The notes under the pieces were generated by a model. The model made no database searches. It saw only the letters and a program-made list of their open reading frames with translations, and was not told the origin of the DNA. DNA of 64,000 nucleotides. Source: Jejudonia soesokkakensis. Its GTDB lineage: Bacteria > Bacteroidota > Bacteroidia > Flavobacteriales > Flavobacteriaceae. Positions 33,743 to 42,462 of this stretch are shown here, piece by piece. Position 1 is the first letter of the stretch. Each line of letters starts with the position of its first letter. A program made the position numbers and the translations under genes. The DNA lies in contig NZ_JBHTBN010000007.1 in the NCBI RefSeq assembly GCF_042664795.1, forward strand, positions 65,798 to 129,797, in the 5' to 3' direction.

Positions 33743-35773
33743 TTAGGCGATCATTCCAAGAAAAACATCTTCAGAAATGATAGGAATTCCAAGTGATTCG
33801 GCTTTGGCTAACTTACTCGGACCCATATTCTCACCTGCGACCACATACGAAGTTTTTCCAGAAATACTTCCCGAAACCTTCCCGCCGTTATCCTCAATTA
33901 ATTTTTTAAGCTCTGTTCTGGAAACTTTCGCAAATACCCCTGAAACGACAAAGGTATTTCCCTGTAGCTTGTCGGTCTGATGTGCCAATTTCTCTGCGGA
34001 AATTTCTAACTGAACGCCATAAGACCGTAATCTTTCTATAATCTGTCTATTGTTTTCTCCTTCGGAAGGATTTGAAAATAAATCTTCTTTTTCCGTAGCA
34101 AAAAATGCAACCACACTTTCTGCAATACTTATTCCAATTTCATCTACTAAAACCAATTCTTCTACCGAAGCATTCATCAAGGCATCAATTGTCTTAAAAT
34201 GTTTTGCTAGTTTTTTGGCAACCGTTTCTCCTACATATCGAATCCCTAACCCAAACAAAACTCGTTCAAAAGGAATATTTTTTGAAGCTTCCACTCCAGC
34301 AACCAAATTTTCGGCGCTTTTCTGCGCCATACGTTCAAGTGGTAGTAAATTTTCCACTTTCAATGTATATAAATCTGCATAGTTATGGATCAATCCATTC
34401 GTGACCAACAGAGCGACGGTTTCACCTCCCAGCCCTTCAATATCTAGAGCTTTTCGCGAAATATAATGCTGGATACGTCCTATGATTTGTGGTGGGCACC
34501 CGGCAGTGTTTGGACAATAATGTTGTGCTTCCCCTTCAGTTCGGATAAGAGTCGTGTGACATTCGGGACAGTGTGTGATGTACTGAGTTGCTTCTGAGTT
34601 TGGGTCTCTTTCAGTAAAATCTACACCAATGATCTTTGGAATGATTTCTCCTCCTTTTTCCACAAACACCGTGTCACCCTCGCGTATGTCCAGCTTTGCT
34701 ATCTGATCTGCATTATGCAATGAAGCACGTTTTACTATGGTTCCAGCCAACTCCACAGCCTCGAGATTAGCTACAGGTGTAATAGCCCCTGTACGTCCTA
34801 CCTGATATGTGATTTCATTTAGTTTTGTGGATACCTGTTCGGCTTTAAATTTATACGCCATTGCCCATCGGGGAGCTTTGGCAGTATATCCTAATTCTTC
34901 TTGCTGTTGTAAATTATTCACTTTAATCACCACACCATCGGTTTCATAAGGTAAATCATGCCGATGAGTATCCCAGTAATTCACAAAGGCCAGCACCTCA
35001 TCAATATTCTTAGCAAGCTTCGCAATCTCAGGAACTTTAAATCCCCATGCTTTTGCCTTTTCTAGCGCTTCCATTTGTGTTTTGACAGGCAACTTATTCC
35101 CCACCAAACTATACAACAAACACTCTAAAGGTCGTTTGGCCACCTCAGCACTATCTTGCAATTTTAGACTCCCAGAGGCTGTGTTTCGAGGATTCCTATA
35201 CGGCTCCTCGCCTTCCGCTACTCTTTCAGCATTCATTTTTACAAATCCTTCAAAAGGCAGCACAATTTCTCCTCGAATTTCGAATTCTGGTGGATAATCG
35301 CCTTTTAGTTGAAGCGGTACTGATTTAATCGTTTTTATGTTCGCAGTCACATCATCCCCCTGAAATCCGTCACCTCTTGTTACCGCTCTAAGCAAACTTC
35401 CGTTTTGATAGGTGAGGCTCATAGAAGCTCCATCATACTTTAACTCACAACTATACTGGACTTCCCCATCGACCATTTTTTTTATTCGTTTTTCCCAGTC
35501 TTCAAGGTCTTCTTTGGAATAACTGTTATCCAAAGAATACATTCTATAGGTATGCGCCACCGTTTCAAAATTTTTAGTGATGGCTCCACCCACCCGAAGA
35601 CTTGGTGAATTAGCATCATAAAATTCGGGATGCGCAGCTTCAAGCGCTTGAAGATCCTTCAGTTTTGTATCGAAATCGAAATCGGATATGGTAGGATTAT
35701 CCAGCACATAATAGTTATAATTATGGTCACGGAGTTCCTTGCGGAGATGCTTAATTTTTTCTTCAGTTGTCAT
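33743..35773 (-). CDS. ligA: NAD+-dependent DNA ligase
   Basis: 676 residues with all domains in order: Ia (YYVLDNPTISDFDFD), adenylation with Lys112 in CELKYDGASMSL, OB fold, a Cys4 zinc finger CPECHTTL...HYCPNTAGCPP, helix-hairpin-helix motifs and a C-terminal BRCT domain (QGNTFVVSGVFAKVSR). It seals nicks in replication and repair. Normal length (E. coli 671). Monocistronic between the LOG gene and the DUF6913-like gene. Confidence 0.98.
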   Translation of the reverse strand: MTTEEKIKHLRKELRDHNYNYYVLDNPTISDFDFDTKLKDLQALEAAHPEFYDANSPSLRVGGAITKNFETVAHTYRMYSLDNSYSKEDLEDWEKRIKKMVDGEVQYSCELKYDGASMSLTYQNGSLLRAVTRGDGFQGDDVTANIKTIKSVPLQLKGDYPPEFEIRGEIVLPFEGFVKMNAERVAEGEEPYRNPRNTASGSLKLQDSAEVAKRPLECLLYSLVGNKLPVKTQMEALEKAKAWGFKVPEIAKLAKNIDEVLAFVNYWDTHRHDLPYETDGVVIKVNNLQQQEELGYTAKAPRWAMAYKFKAEQVSTKLNEITYQVGRTGAITPVANLEAVELAGTIVKRASLHNADQIAKLDIREGDTVFVEKGGEIIPKIIGVDFTERDPNSEATQYITHCPECHTTLIRTEGEAQHYCPNTAGCPPQIIGRIQHYISRKALDIEGLGGETVALLVTNGLIHNYADLYTLKVENLLPLERMAQKSAENLVAGVEASKNIPFERVLFGLGIRYVGETVAKKLAKHFKTIDALMNASVEELVLVDEIGISIAESVVAFFATEKEDLFSNPSEGENNRQIIERLRSYGVQLEISAEKLAHQTDKLQGNTFVVSGVFAKVSRTELKKLIEDNGGKVSGSISGKTSYVVAGENMGPSKLAKAESLGIPIISEDVFLGMIA

Positions 35774-35802
35774 AAAAACAAAGATAGAAAAAGTGGAGAT
35801 GA

Positions 35803-35834
35803 GTATCTTGGTATATTAGTAAGTTAGTATTTTA
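35803..35834. repeat. Four-unit 8-base tandem repeat between ligA and the LOG gene
   Basis: In exact 8-base register: GTATCTTG, GTATATTA, GTAAGTTA and GTATTTTA; consensus GTAnnTTR. The fifth unit has decayed. No gene spans it. Confidence 0.6.
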
Positions 35835-35874
35835 GATTTTCTAAATCTCTAAATAAAAAGGGACAATAAACTCT

Positions 35875-36465
35875 TTAAGTTCTCTCTGGCTTTAGCCATT
35901 TTGGTAATTGAGGGGGCTTAAAATCTTCCATCTTTTGAAGCAAATTTTCTACGGAAGTATCTACGAGTAGTAATTCATAATTATTCATTGAAACAAACCC
36001 TTTTTTAACCATGGTTTCCAACATGGCGATAAGGTCGTCATAAAATCCGTTACTATTTAAAAGACCAATAGGTTTGCTATGAAGCCCCAACTGAAGCCAG
36101 GTAATAATTTCAAAAAGCTCTTCTAACGTTCCAAAACCTCCAGGAAGCGCAATAAATCCATCACTTATTTCTTGCATTTGTAATTTACGCTCATGCATAT
36201 TCTGAGTGGTAATAAGTTCTGTCAAACCCAAATGCACCACCTCTTTTTTCTTTAAAAATTGAGGAATGATCCCTATTACGCTTCCGTTAGCGTCAAGGAC
36301 TGTTTTGGCAAGAGTTCCCATCACTCCAATTTTTGCAGCGCCGTACACCAAGGTGATATCTCTTTCGGCAAAAAGCGTTGCAAGTTTGAAAGCATCTGCT
36401 TCAATCTGAGGGTCATTTCCGCTACTGCTTCCGCAGAACACACATATCTTAGAAAGTTGAGTCAT
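35875..36465 (-). CDS. LOG-family nucleoside-monophosphate phosphoribohydrolase (TIGR00730)
   Basis: 196 residues. The lysine-decarboxylase-like Rossmann fold starts with ICVFCGSSSG; the diagnostic LPGGFGTLEELFE appears at about residue 108-120, preceded by MHERKLQM. Such enzymes cleave AMP or cytokinin riboside phosphates to release the base and ribose 5-phosphate. In bacteria the substrate is uncertain. The ATG lies inside prmC's 3' end, overlapping by 17 bases, so the two genes are probably coupled. Confidence 0.92.
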   Translation of the reverse strand: MTQLSKICVFCGSSSGNDPQIEADAFKLATLFAERDITLVYGAAKIGVMGTLAKTVLDANGSVIGIIPQFLKKKEVVHLGLTELITTQNMHERKLQMQEISDGFIALPGGFGTLEELFEIITWLQLGLHSKPIGLLNSNGFYDDLIAMLETMVKKGFVSMNNYELLLVDTSVENLLQKMEDFKPPQLPKWLKPERT

Positions 36466-37312
36466 TAGATGTACATTTTAACATTCGGTCCTTTCCGAAG
36501 ATATCTTTTTTTAATTCAAGTTCTGAAAAACCTTCGGTGATTAACATCTGTTTCATAGCTTCTCCAAGATACTCATTAATCTCGAAGAAAAGAAATCCAT
36601 TAGGCTTCAAATGCTTTTTTGCCAAGCGTGCAATCTTTCTGTAAAATACAAGCGGGTCTTTGTCACTTACAAACAATGCTTGTTCTGGTTCGTAATCCAA
36701 TACATTTTTTTGCATCTTTTCTTTTTCCAGTTCGCGAACGTAGGGCGGGTTGGAAACGATAATGTCATAGGATACCGGCAGATTTTCTGCCAGTAAAATA
36801 TCTTTTTGAAGAAAATTGACCTCAACGTTATTCAATACTGCATTTTCTGATGCGACTTTCAATGCTTCCTTTGAAATATCTATAGCAGAAACAGAGGCTT
36901 CCTTAAGGTGTTTTGCCAGCGAAACTGCGATACAACCAGAGCCGGTACCGATGTCTACAATCGTGAAACTTGAATTGTGATTAGTGTATTGTGATAGAAT
37001 CCATTCTACTAATTCTTCGGTTTCCGGGCGTGGAATAAGGGTATCTTTTGTTACTGTAAAGGGCAGTCCATAAAATTCTGTTTGACCAATAATATACTGA
37101 ATGGGTTTGTATTGCTTTAGCTGGGAGATTGCATTTTCAAACTGTTGCCCACTTTCTGCCGCAAGTTCCTCTTCTGCCTTTACAGAAGTTTCATAACGTG
37201 TAAGTTTCAGAATCCTTTCAGAAAGAATCCCAAAAAACGACTGAATCTCCTCGACGGGATATAACCCTTCGAGCTCCTTATTAAATTGGTTTCGTAATTC
37301 TTTAATTTTCAT
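36449..37312 (-). CDS. prmC: Release factor glutamine methyltransferase
   Basis: 287 residues from the ATG at 37312 (MKIKELRNQF), which overlaps the stop of the GNAT gene by four bases; the longer in-frame reading has unrelated residues. Methylates the Gln of the GGQ loop of RF1 and RF2. SAM site VDIGTGSGCIAVSLA, catalytic-site NPPY in IVSNPPYVRE, and the N-terminal helical domain with YIIGQTEFYGL. Length fits the family. Confidence 0.95.
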   Translation of the reverse strand: MKIKELRNQFNKELEGLYPVEEIQSFFGILSERILKLTRYETSVKAEEELAAESGQQFENAISQLKQYKPIQYIIGQTEFYGLPFTVTKDTLIPRPETEELVEWILSQYTNHNSSFTIVDIGTGSGCIAVSLAKHLKEASVSAIDISKEALKVASENAVLNNVEVNFLQKDILLAENLPVSYDIIVSNPPYVRELEKEKMQKNVLDYEPEQALFVSDKDPLVFYRKIARLAKKHLKPNGFLFFEINEYLGEAMKQMLITEGFSELELKKDIFGKDRMLKCTSNDSTF

Positions 37313-37797
37313 GAGAGCTCTTTCAGCATCTGCACAGGACAGGCACAATGACCCGTGTCTCCCATAGGGCCATCGAGATATTCAAATCCGTGCTTTTTAT
37401 ATAATTTTTGAGCCGCTTCCATATAGGTCATGGTTTCCAGATAGCATTTTTCAAAGCCAAAACTTGTAGCTGCTTCTAAACACTTTGAGATCATTTCATG
37501 ACCAATCCCGCGTCCTCTGGCTTGAGGCATGTAATACATTTTTTGCAGTTCGCATACGTTTCCGTCGTAATTAGCCAACTGAGCAATCCCTGCACCTCCA
37601 ATAAGTGTTTTATTTTCTTCGACTACAAAGTAGACTGCACGCTCTGTAGCATAGGCTTCAAACATACAATCGAGTGCTGTATCTGCATAAGCGGTCCCTA
37701 CCTTTGGGACATTATGCTCGATCAATACACTACGTATCACTCTGGCTATTTGCTCGTTATCATTTTTCTGAATGGGTCTAATCGTATACGTACTCAT
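37309..37797 (-). CDS. GNAT acetyltransferase
   Basis: 162 residues from ATG 37797 (MSTYTIRPIQKNDNEQIARVIRSV). Acetyl-CoA site QARGRGIGHEMI (the R/Q-x-x-G-x-G/A pattern) is clear, preceded by ELQKMYYMP and followed by YLETMTYMEAAQKLYKKHGF. The substrate is unknown; the family includes small-molecule and protein acetyltransferases. The start lies within 30 bases of divergent ribD, so the promoters overlap. Operon with prmC and LOG downstream. Confidence 0.88.
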   Translation of the reverse strand: MSTYTIRPIQKNDNEQIARVIRSVLIEHNVPKVGTAYADTALDCMFEAYATERAVYFVVEENKTLIGGAGIAQLANYDGNVCELQKMYYMPQARGRGIGHEMISKCLEAATSFGFEKCYLETMTYMEAAQKLYKKHGFEYLDGPMGDTGHCACPVQMLKELS

Positions 37798-37824
37798 GTC
37801 ACATTTAAGCTGTATTTTTGAGGT

Positions 37825-38874
37825 GTGAAAATACATGAAAAATACATGTCACGCTGTATTCAGCTCGCAAAAAATGGATTAGGAACTACCTATCCAAATC
37901 CGTTAGTAGGAAGTGTACTAGTGTACAATGATAAAATTATTGGCGAAGGCTGGCATTATCAAGCAGGACTTCCCCATGCCGAAGTCAATGCAATGGCAAG
38001 TGTTAGCACTTCTGAAAGTGATAACCTTTTAGAAGCAACCATGTATGTAAGCCTGGAGCCTTGTAGTCATTTTGGAAAAACACCTCCTTGTGCCGATCTT
38101 ATTATTGAAAAAGGGATAAAAAAAGTGGTTGTGGGCAGCACAGATCCAAATCCGAAAGTAGCTGGACGCGGCATTAAAAAATTGTTGGAGGCTGGCTGTG
38201 AAGTCATTGTAGGTGTATTAGAAACTGAATGTGACGCCCTCAACAAGCGGTTTTTCACCTTTCAGAATAAAAAACGGCCGTTTATCTTTTTAAAATGGGC
38301 GCAGACCGCCAACGGCTTTATCGCTCCTTTAACCAAAGAAAAAAAAGAACCTGTTTGGATTACCAACGAATACTCACGGCAGTTGGTTCATAAAATGCGT
38401 TCTCAAGAGCAAGCTATATTAGTAGGTACAAATACCGTACTAGAAGACAACCCAAGCTTAACCACTCGCAACTGGAAAGGCACGTCACCTATTCGAGTGG
38501 TCATTGACAGAGCCTTAAAAATTGCTGAAACTGCTTCGGTGTATGATCAATCTGCACCCACTATTTTTATTTCTGAAAAAGCAAGAGGTAGTACAGAAAA
38601 TATATATTTTGAAACTGTCGATTTTTCCGAAGCTTTACCCCTTCAAATCTGTGAGGTTTTATACAAATATGATATTCAGAGTTTGATTGTTGAAGGCGGC
38701 ACGAAGATGCTTCAGCAATTTATAGATGCTTCTATATGGGACGAGGCAATTATTTTCACTGGAAAAACTACTTTTACCAATGGAGTCAAGGCACCTGTCT
38801 TTGAAGGCACATTGCTTTCCGAAGAAAACATACAAACCGACACTCTTCAATACTATAAAAACAACAACTCTTGA
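37825..38874 (+). CDS. ribD: Riboflavin biosynthesis deaminase/reductase RibD
   Basis: 349 residues from a GTG at 37825; the next ATG (37846) would remove seven residues. Deaminase domain: zinc site HAEVNAM with PCSHFGKTPPC, and YPNPLVGSVLV. Reductase domain from about residue 150: FIFLKWAQTANGFIA, VGTNTVLEDNPSLTTR and IVEGGTKMLQQF. It carries out the second and third steps of riboflavin synthesis. A TATTTTTG box at 37813-37820 is so near the GTG that a leaderless transcript or the ATG start deserves thought. The stop overlaps the next start as TTGA. Confidence 0.96.
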   Translation: MKIHEKYMSRCIQLAKNGLGTTYPNPLVGSVLVYNDKIIGEGWHYQAGLPHAEVNAMASVSTSESDNLLEATMYVSLEPCSHFGKTPPCADLIIEKGIKKVVVGSTDPNPKVAGRGIKKLLEAGCEVIVGVLETECDALNKRFFTFQNKKRPFIFLKWAQTANGFIAPLTKEKKEPVWITNEYSRQLVHKMRSQEQAILVGTNTVLEDNPSLTTRNWKGTSPIRVVIDRALKIAETASVYDQSAPTIFISEKARGSTENIYFETVDFSEALPLQICEVLYKYDIQSLIVEGGTKMLQQFIDASIWDEAIIFTGKTTFTNGVKAPVFEGTLLSEENIQTDTLQYYKNNNS

Positions 38875-39749
38875 TCTATTTACTCCTAAGCATTTTAGCG
38901 TCTACTATCATTTTTGTAGTATTTAAACTGTTTGCAACATTTAAAATAAATACGCTACACGCTATTGTGGTCAATTATTTTGTGGCCTGCCTTTGTGGAA
39001 TGATAGCCTATAAAGGTTCGGTTTCCTTGAGTGAAATTCCGCAGCAAGATTGGTTTTATTATACCTTAGGGTTGGGAGCGCTATTTATCATCGTTTTTAA
39101 CCTTATGGCCATAACGACACAACGTTCGGGACTTTCGGTAGTTTCGGTAGCCACTAAAATGAGTTTGATCATCCCTATTATATTTGGTTTAATATATTAT
39201 AAGGAAAGCATAGGGATCTTTAAGATTATAGGAATAGTTCTGGCACTTGCAGCCGTTTATCTGGCCTCTATCAAATCTAAAGATGGAATTGCCATTCAGC
39301 CGAAAAATCTGGTATTTCCTGTTCTTGTCTTTCTTGGAAGTGGAGTTATAGATACTTCTATTAAATTTTTGGAGGACAGTTTTGTTGCCGAAACCGATGT
39401 TCCTGTATTTTCTTCGACCATATTTTCTGCAGCCTTTACTATAGGAGTACTTGTGCTAACAATACAAGCCGTTCAAGGAAAATTTACGTTTGAGTTTAAA
39501 AACATACTTGGCGGGATCGCCTTGGGAATTCCTAACTATTTCTCCATCTACTTTTTAGTGAAGGCATTGCGTGGCGGATTATTAGAAAGTTCTGGTGTGT
39601 TTACCATTAATAATGTTGCTATTGTGTTACTCTCTACAGTTCTTGGCATACTTTTGTTTAAAGAAAAATTAATTCCGAAGAACTGGATAGGCATCGCATT
39701 GGCAGTTCTTAGCATTGCATTTATATTTTTAGCGGCGTATGACTTCTGA
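38871..39749 (+). CDS. DMT-superfamily (EamA) transporter
   Basis: 292 residues with about ten hydrophobic segments and two EamA-like halves (each about 140 residues; second half from about LVFPVLVFLGSGVIDTSIK). TTG start at 38871, whose TTGA overlaps the ribD stop by four bases, giving coupled translation. The substrate is unknown; the ribD overlap might suggest a riboflavin link but EamA proteins are too diverse to say. It overlaps the next gene by 11 bases. Confidence 0.82.
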   Translation: MIYLLLSILASTIIFVVFKLFATFKINTLHAIVVNYFVACLCGMIAYKGSVSLSEIPQQDWFYYTLGLGALFIIVFNLMAITTQRSGLSVVSVATKMSLIIPIIFGLIYYKESIGIFKIIGIVLALAAVYLASIKSKDGIAIQPKNLVFPVLVFLGSGVIDTSIKFLEDSFVAETDVPVFSSTIFSAAFTIGVLVLTIQAVQGKFTFEFKNILGGIALGIPNYFSIYFLVKALRGGLLESSGVFTINNVAIVLLSTVLGILLFKEKLIPKNWIGIALAVLSIAFIFLAAYDF

Positions 39750-40353
39750 AAAAGACACCTATAAAACCATTACAAAACCATCTGCTGAAACGCTATTTAA
39801 AGAAAAAGGCAGTAAATTTTATGGGTATGCATTTCCCGTAACTTCTGAAGATGATGTAAAATACTATCTCGAACAACTGAAGAAACAACACCACACCGCA
39901 AGACATTTTTGCTATGCCTGGCAACTGGGAAAAAATTATGATAACTACAGAGCTAATGATGACGGAGAACCTTCTAATAGTGCAGGTATGCCAATCTACG
40001 GACAACTACAGGCCTTTGATGTGACAAATGTATTAGTGGTTTCTGTTCGGTATTTTGGCGGAACAAAACTAGGCGTGGGCGGACTCATCCAAGCCTATAA
40101 AACCTCAGCTCAGTTAGCTTTAGAAGCTTCCAAGATTGTTAAGCGAACCATCGACAAAGAATTCATACTTACATTTGAATATCCAGAAATGAATACAGTG
40201 ATGCGCATTATTAAAGATGAAAATTTAAAAATTACCAATCAAATTTTGGAGCTGACCTGCCAGATAGAAATTTCAGTACGAAAAAAAGAAGCACAGCGAG
40301 TTTTTGAAATATTTACAAATACCTATAAAGTAGCTATCAAAAGAAAAAAATAA
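39739..40353 (+). CDS. yigZ: YigZ/IMPACT-family protein
   Basis: 204 residues. IMPACT-domain signatures HHTARHFCYAWQLG, SNSAGMPIYGQLQ, VLVVSVRYFGGTKLGVGGLIQAYK (by position, about 95-118) are complete, and a C-terminal ferredoxin-like domain follows. Related to IMPACT/Yih1, which bind the regulator of Gcn2 in eukaryotes; bacterial function is not known, though nucleic-acid binding has been proposed. Overlaps the DMT gene end by 11 bases in another frame, so the three genes from ribD form an operon. Confidence 0.93.
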   Translation: MTSEKDTYKTITKPSAETLFKEKGSKFYGYAFPVTSEDDVKYYLEQLKKQHHTARHFCYAWQLGKNYDNYRANDDGEPSNSAGMPIYGQLQAFDVTNVLVVSVRYFGGTKLGVGGLIQAYKTSAQLALEASKIVKRTIDKEFILTFEYPEMNTVMRIIKDENLKITNQILELTCQIEISVRKKEAQRVFEIFTNTYKVAIKRKK

Positions 40354-40369
40354 TTAAGAGATCTTGTTT

Positions 40370-40813
40370 TTAAATTAATTTTTCTAATAAATAATCAGGT
40401 GCTTTTGTAAGCTTTTTTGTGCTACTATTTATAAAAACCAATGTGGTTGAAGCAGTTACCAAAAGTTCATCTTTTTCATTACGAATTTCATAGTCAAATT
40501 CGATCTTGACTGTAGGAATTTTCCTTAAGACTGTTTTCACTGAAATGACATCATCATACCGTGCAGGTTTTTTATAATCGATCGTAAGATTAACCACGGG
40601 AAGTTGTGTGTTATTTTCTTCCATCCATTTATAAGAAATGCCCATTTCACGGAGCCATTCGGTTCTTCCTTGCTCTAAATAATGTGCATAATTGGCATGG
40701 TAAACAACACCCATTTGATCCGTTTCACCATATCGCACTCGTAATTGTATCGTATTTTCTTTCAAATATTTTTTGTTTAAAAAAGTACCCTTTTCGTTAA
40801 TCAAAAAAAGCAT
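40370..40813 (-). CDS. YbgC/FadM-type acyl-CoA thioesterase
   Basis: 147 residues, hotdog fold. The catalytic segment RYGETDQMGVVYHANY with Asp and the YLEQGRTEWLREMG helix are typical of YbgC. It hydrolyses short or medium acyl-CoA or acyl-ACP thioesters. Start choice is uncertain: the ATG at 40813 gives a 16-residue N-terminal extension, while a TTG at 40765 would begin with KENTIQLRVRY as in most relatives. Divergent from dnaA, sharing a promoter region of about 160 bases. Confidence 0.9.
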   Translation of the reverse strand: MLFLINEKGTFLNKKYLKENTIQLRVRYGETDQMGVVYHANYAHYLEQGRTEWLREMGISYKWMEENNTQLPVVNLTIDYKKPARYDDVISVKTVLRKIPTVKIEFDYEIRNEKDELLVTASTTLVFINSSTKKLTKAPDYLLEKLI

Positions 40814-40874
40814 ATTGAGTATGCGAAAAAAAAACTACAAATTCAATAGCCAAACCATTTTTTTTTTCAATTAA

Positions 40875-40902
40875 TTGTTCACATATTTGTACCGTTGGAT
40901 AA
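40875..40902. promoter_or_regulatory. Two near-consensus DnaA boxes upstream of dnaA
   Basis: TTGTTCACA (40875-40883, plus strand) and TTATCCAAC (40902-40894, minus strand) each match TTATCCACA at seven of nine positions. They flank a CATATTTG -7-like box and may serve dnaA autoregulation. No larger cluster or AT-rich unwinding element marks an origin here. Confidence 0.35.
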
Positions 40903-40972
40903 TCACACGGAAATTTCTCTTTCTATCTTATTTCAACCACCAAGTATAATCAAAAAACAACAACTAACAACT

Positions 40973-42400
40973 ATGAGTAAAACTGCGCAATCGGTTTGGA
41001 ATAACTGTCTTTCTTTCATAGAAGACAATATTACCTCTCAAGCTTATAAAACTTGGTTCGAACCTATAAAAGCAGTAAAACTTGCAGAAAACGCTTTAAG
41101 CATACAAGTTCCCAGTAAATTTTTCTATGAATGGCTGGAAGAACACTATGTAAAACTTTTAAAAGTTGCTTTGACCAAAGAGTTGGGTACTACAGCAAAA
41201 TTGGTGTATGTGATTAAAATGGAAAACACCTACGGTAACAAGCAACCATTTACCGAAAAAATACCTAGCTCAAACCGAAGTCAGGTAAAATCTCAGGATG
41301 TCGATGTCCCTCTAAAGAATAAAAGTCCGGAACTTAAAAATCCGTTTGTCATTCCAGGAATTCGAAATGTAAAAATTGAGTCACAATTAAACCCTAATTA
41401 TAATTTTGAGAATTTTCTTGAAGGTGAGTCAAATCGTTTAGCACGATCGGCTGGTTTAGCGGTGGCAAATAAGCCAGGTGGCACCTCTTTTAATCCATTA
41501 TTGGTGTTTGGAGGCGTAGGACTGGGAAAAACTCACTTAGCGCATGCTATTGGTGTTGATATTAAAGATAAGTACCCAGAAAAAACTGTTTTATATATTT
41601 CTGCTGAAAAATTTACACAACAATATATTGAAAGTGTAAAAAAGAATAACAGAAATGATTTTATACATTTCTATCAGATCATCGATGTTCTTATTGTAGA
41701 TGACATTCAGTTGCTTTCAGGTAAAGCAGGTACTCAGGATGTATTCTTCCACATATTCAATCACTTACACCAAAACGGCAAGCAAGTTATCTTAACAAGT
41801 GATAAGGCGCCTGTCGATATGATTGATATTGAGCAACGACTCCTATCAAGATTTAAGTGGGGACTTTCAGCAGAATTAAACCATCCCGATTACGATACTC
41901 GTGTTGCCATTATAAAAAACAAACTGTATCGAGATGGTGTTGAAATGCCTGAAGATATTATAGAATTTCTAGCAAATAATATTAAGACCAATATTAGAGA
42001 ACTGGAAGGAGCCATTATATCTTTAATTGCGCATAGTTCTTTCAATAAAAAAGACATCACGATAGATCTTGCTAAAAATATAGTTGATAACTATGTGAAG
42101 CATACCAAACGTGAAGTTTCTATAGACTACATTCAGAAAGTAGTAAGTGAATATTTCCAAATGGATGTAGACACTCTGCAATCTAAAACCCGAAAAAGGC
42201 ATATTGTACAGGCAAGGCAATTGGCGATGTTCTTTGCTAAAAAGTTTACCAAAGCATCCCTTGCATCCATTGGCTCACAAATTGGCCAGAGAGATCATGC
42301 TACCGTGCTTCATGCTTGTAAAACAGTTGACAACCTTTCTAGTACAGATAAACAATTTAGAAAGTATGTAGAGGATCTTCAGAAAAAATTGACGCTTTAA
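40973..42400 (+). CDS. dnaA: Chromosomal replication initiator protein DnaA
   Basis: 475 residues from the ATG at 40973 (MSKTAQSVWNNCL); upstream in-frame codons to 40895 are unrelated and rejected. Domain I (about 1-85), a linker, AAA+ domain III with Walker A GGVGLGKT (180-187), Walker B LIVDDIQLL and the sensor regions, and DNA-binding domain IV with GQRDHATVLHACK. It opens the origin and starts replication. Usual neighbours (dnaN, recF, rpmH) are not adjacent. Followed by a strong terminator. Confidence 0.98.
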   Translation: MSKTAQSVWNNCLSFIEDNITSQAYKTWFEPIKAVKLAENALSIQVPSKFFYEWLEEHYVKLLKVALTKELGTTAKLVYVIKMENTYGNKQPFTEKIPSSNRSQVKSQDVDVPLKNKSPELKNPFVIPGIRNVKIESQLNPNYNFENFLEGESNRLARSAGLAVANKPGGTSFNPLLVFGGVGLGKTHLAHAIGVDIKDKYPEKTVLYISAEKFTQQYIESVKKNNRNDFIHFYQIIDVLIVDDIQLLSGKAGTQDVFFHIFNHLHQNGKQVILTSDKAPVDMIDIEQRLLSRFKWGLSAELNHPDYDTRVAIIKNKLYRDGVEMPEDIIEFLANNIKTNIRELEGAIISLIAHSSFNKKDITIDLAKNIVDNYVKHTKREVSIDYIQKVVSEYFQMDVDTLQSKTRKRHIVQARQLAMFFAKKFTKASLASIGSQIGQRDHATVLHACKTVDNLSSTDKQFRKYVEDLQKKLTL

Positions 42401-42412
42401 ACAAACCATTCG

Positions 42413-42440
42413 TCCCGCTTTCTTGCGGGATTTTTTTTTA
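42413..42440 (+). terminator. Terminator after dnaA
   Basis: TCCCGC and GCGGGA with a six-base loop followed by a long T-run; 12 bases after the dnaA stop. Confidence 0.88.
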
Positions 42441-42462
42441 TCTTTTCTGAAAATTTTTCTAT

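Noticed and set aside
40895..40972. Longer dnaA reading from 40895
   Set aside because: The extra 26 residues contain no part of DnaA domain I and lie in the promoter region.
40814..42462. Chromosomal origin around dnaA
   Set aside because: Only two imperfect DnaA boxes and no cluster or AT-rich unwinding repeats; dnaN, recF and rpmH are not adjacent.
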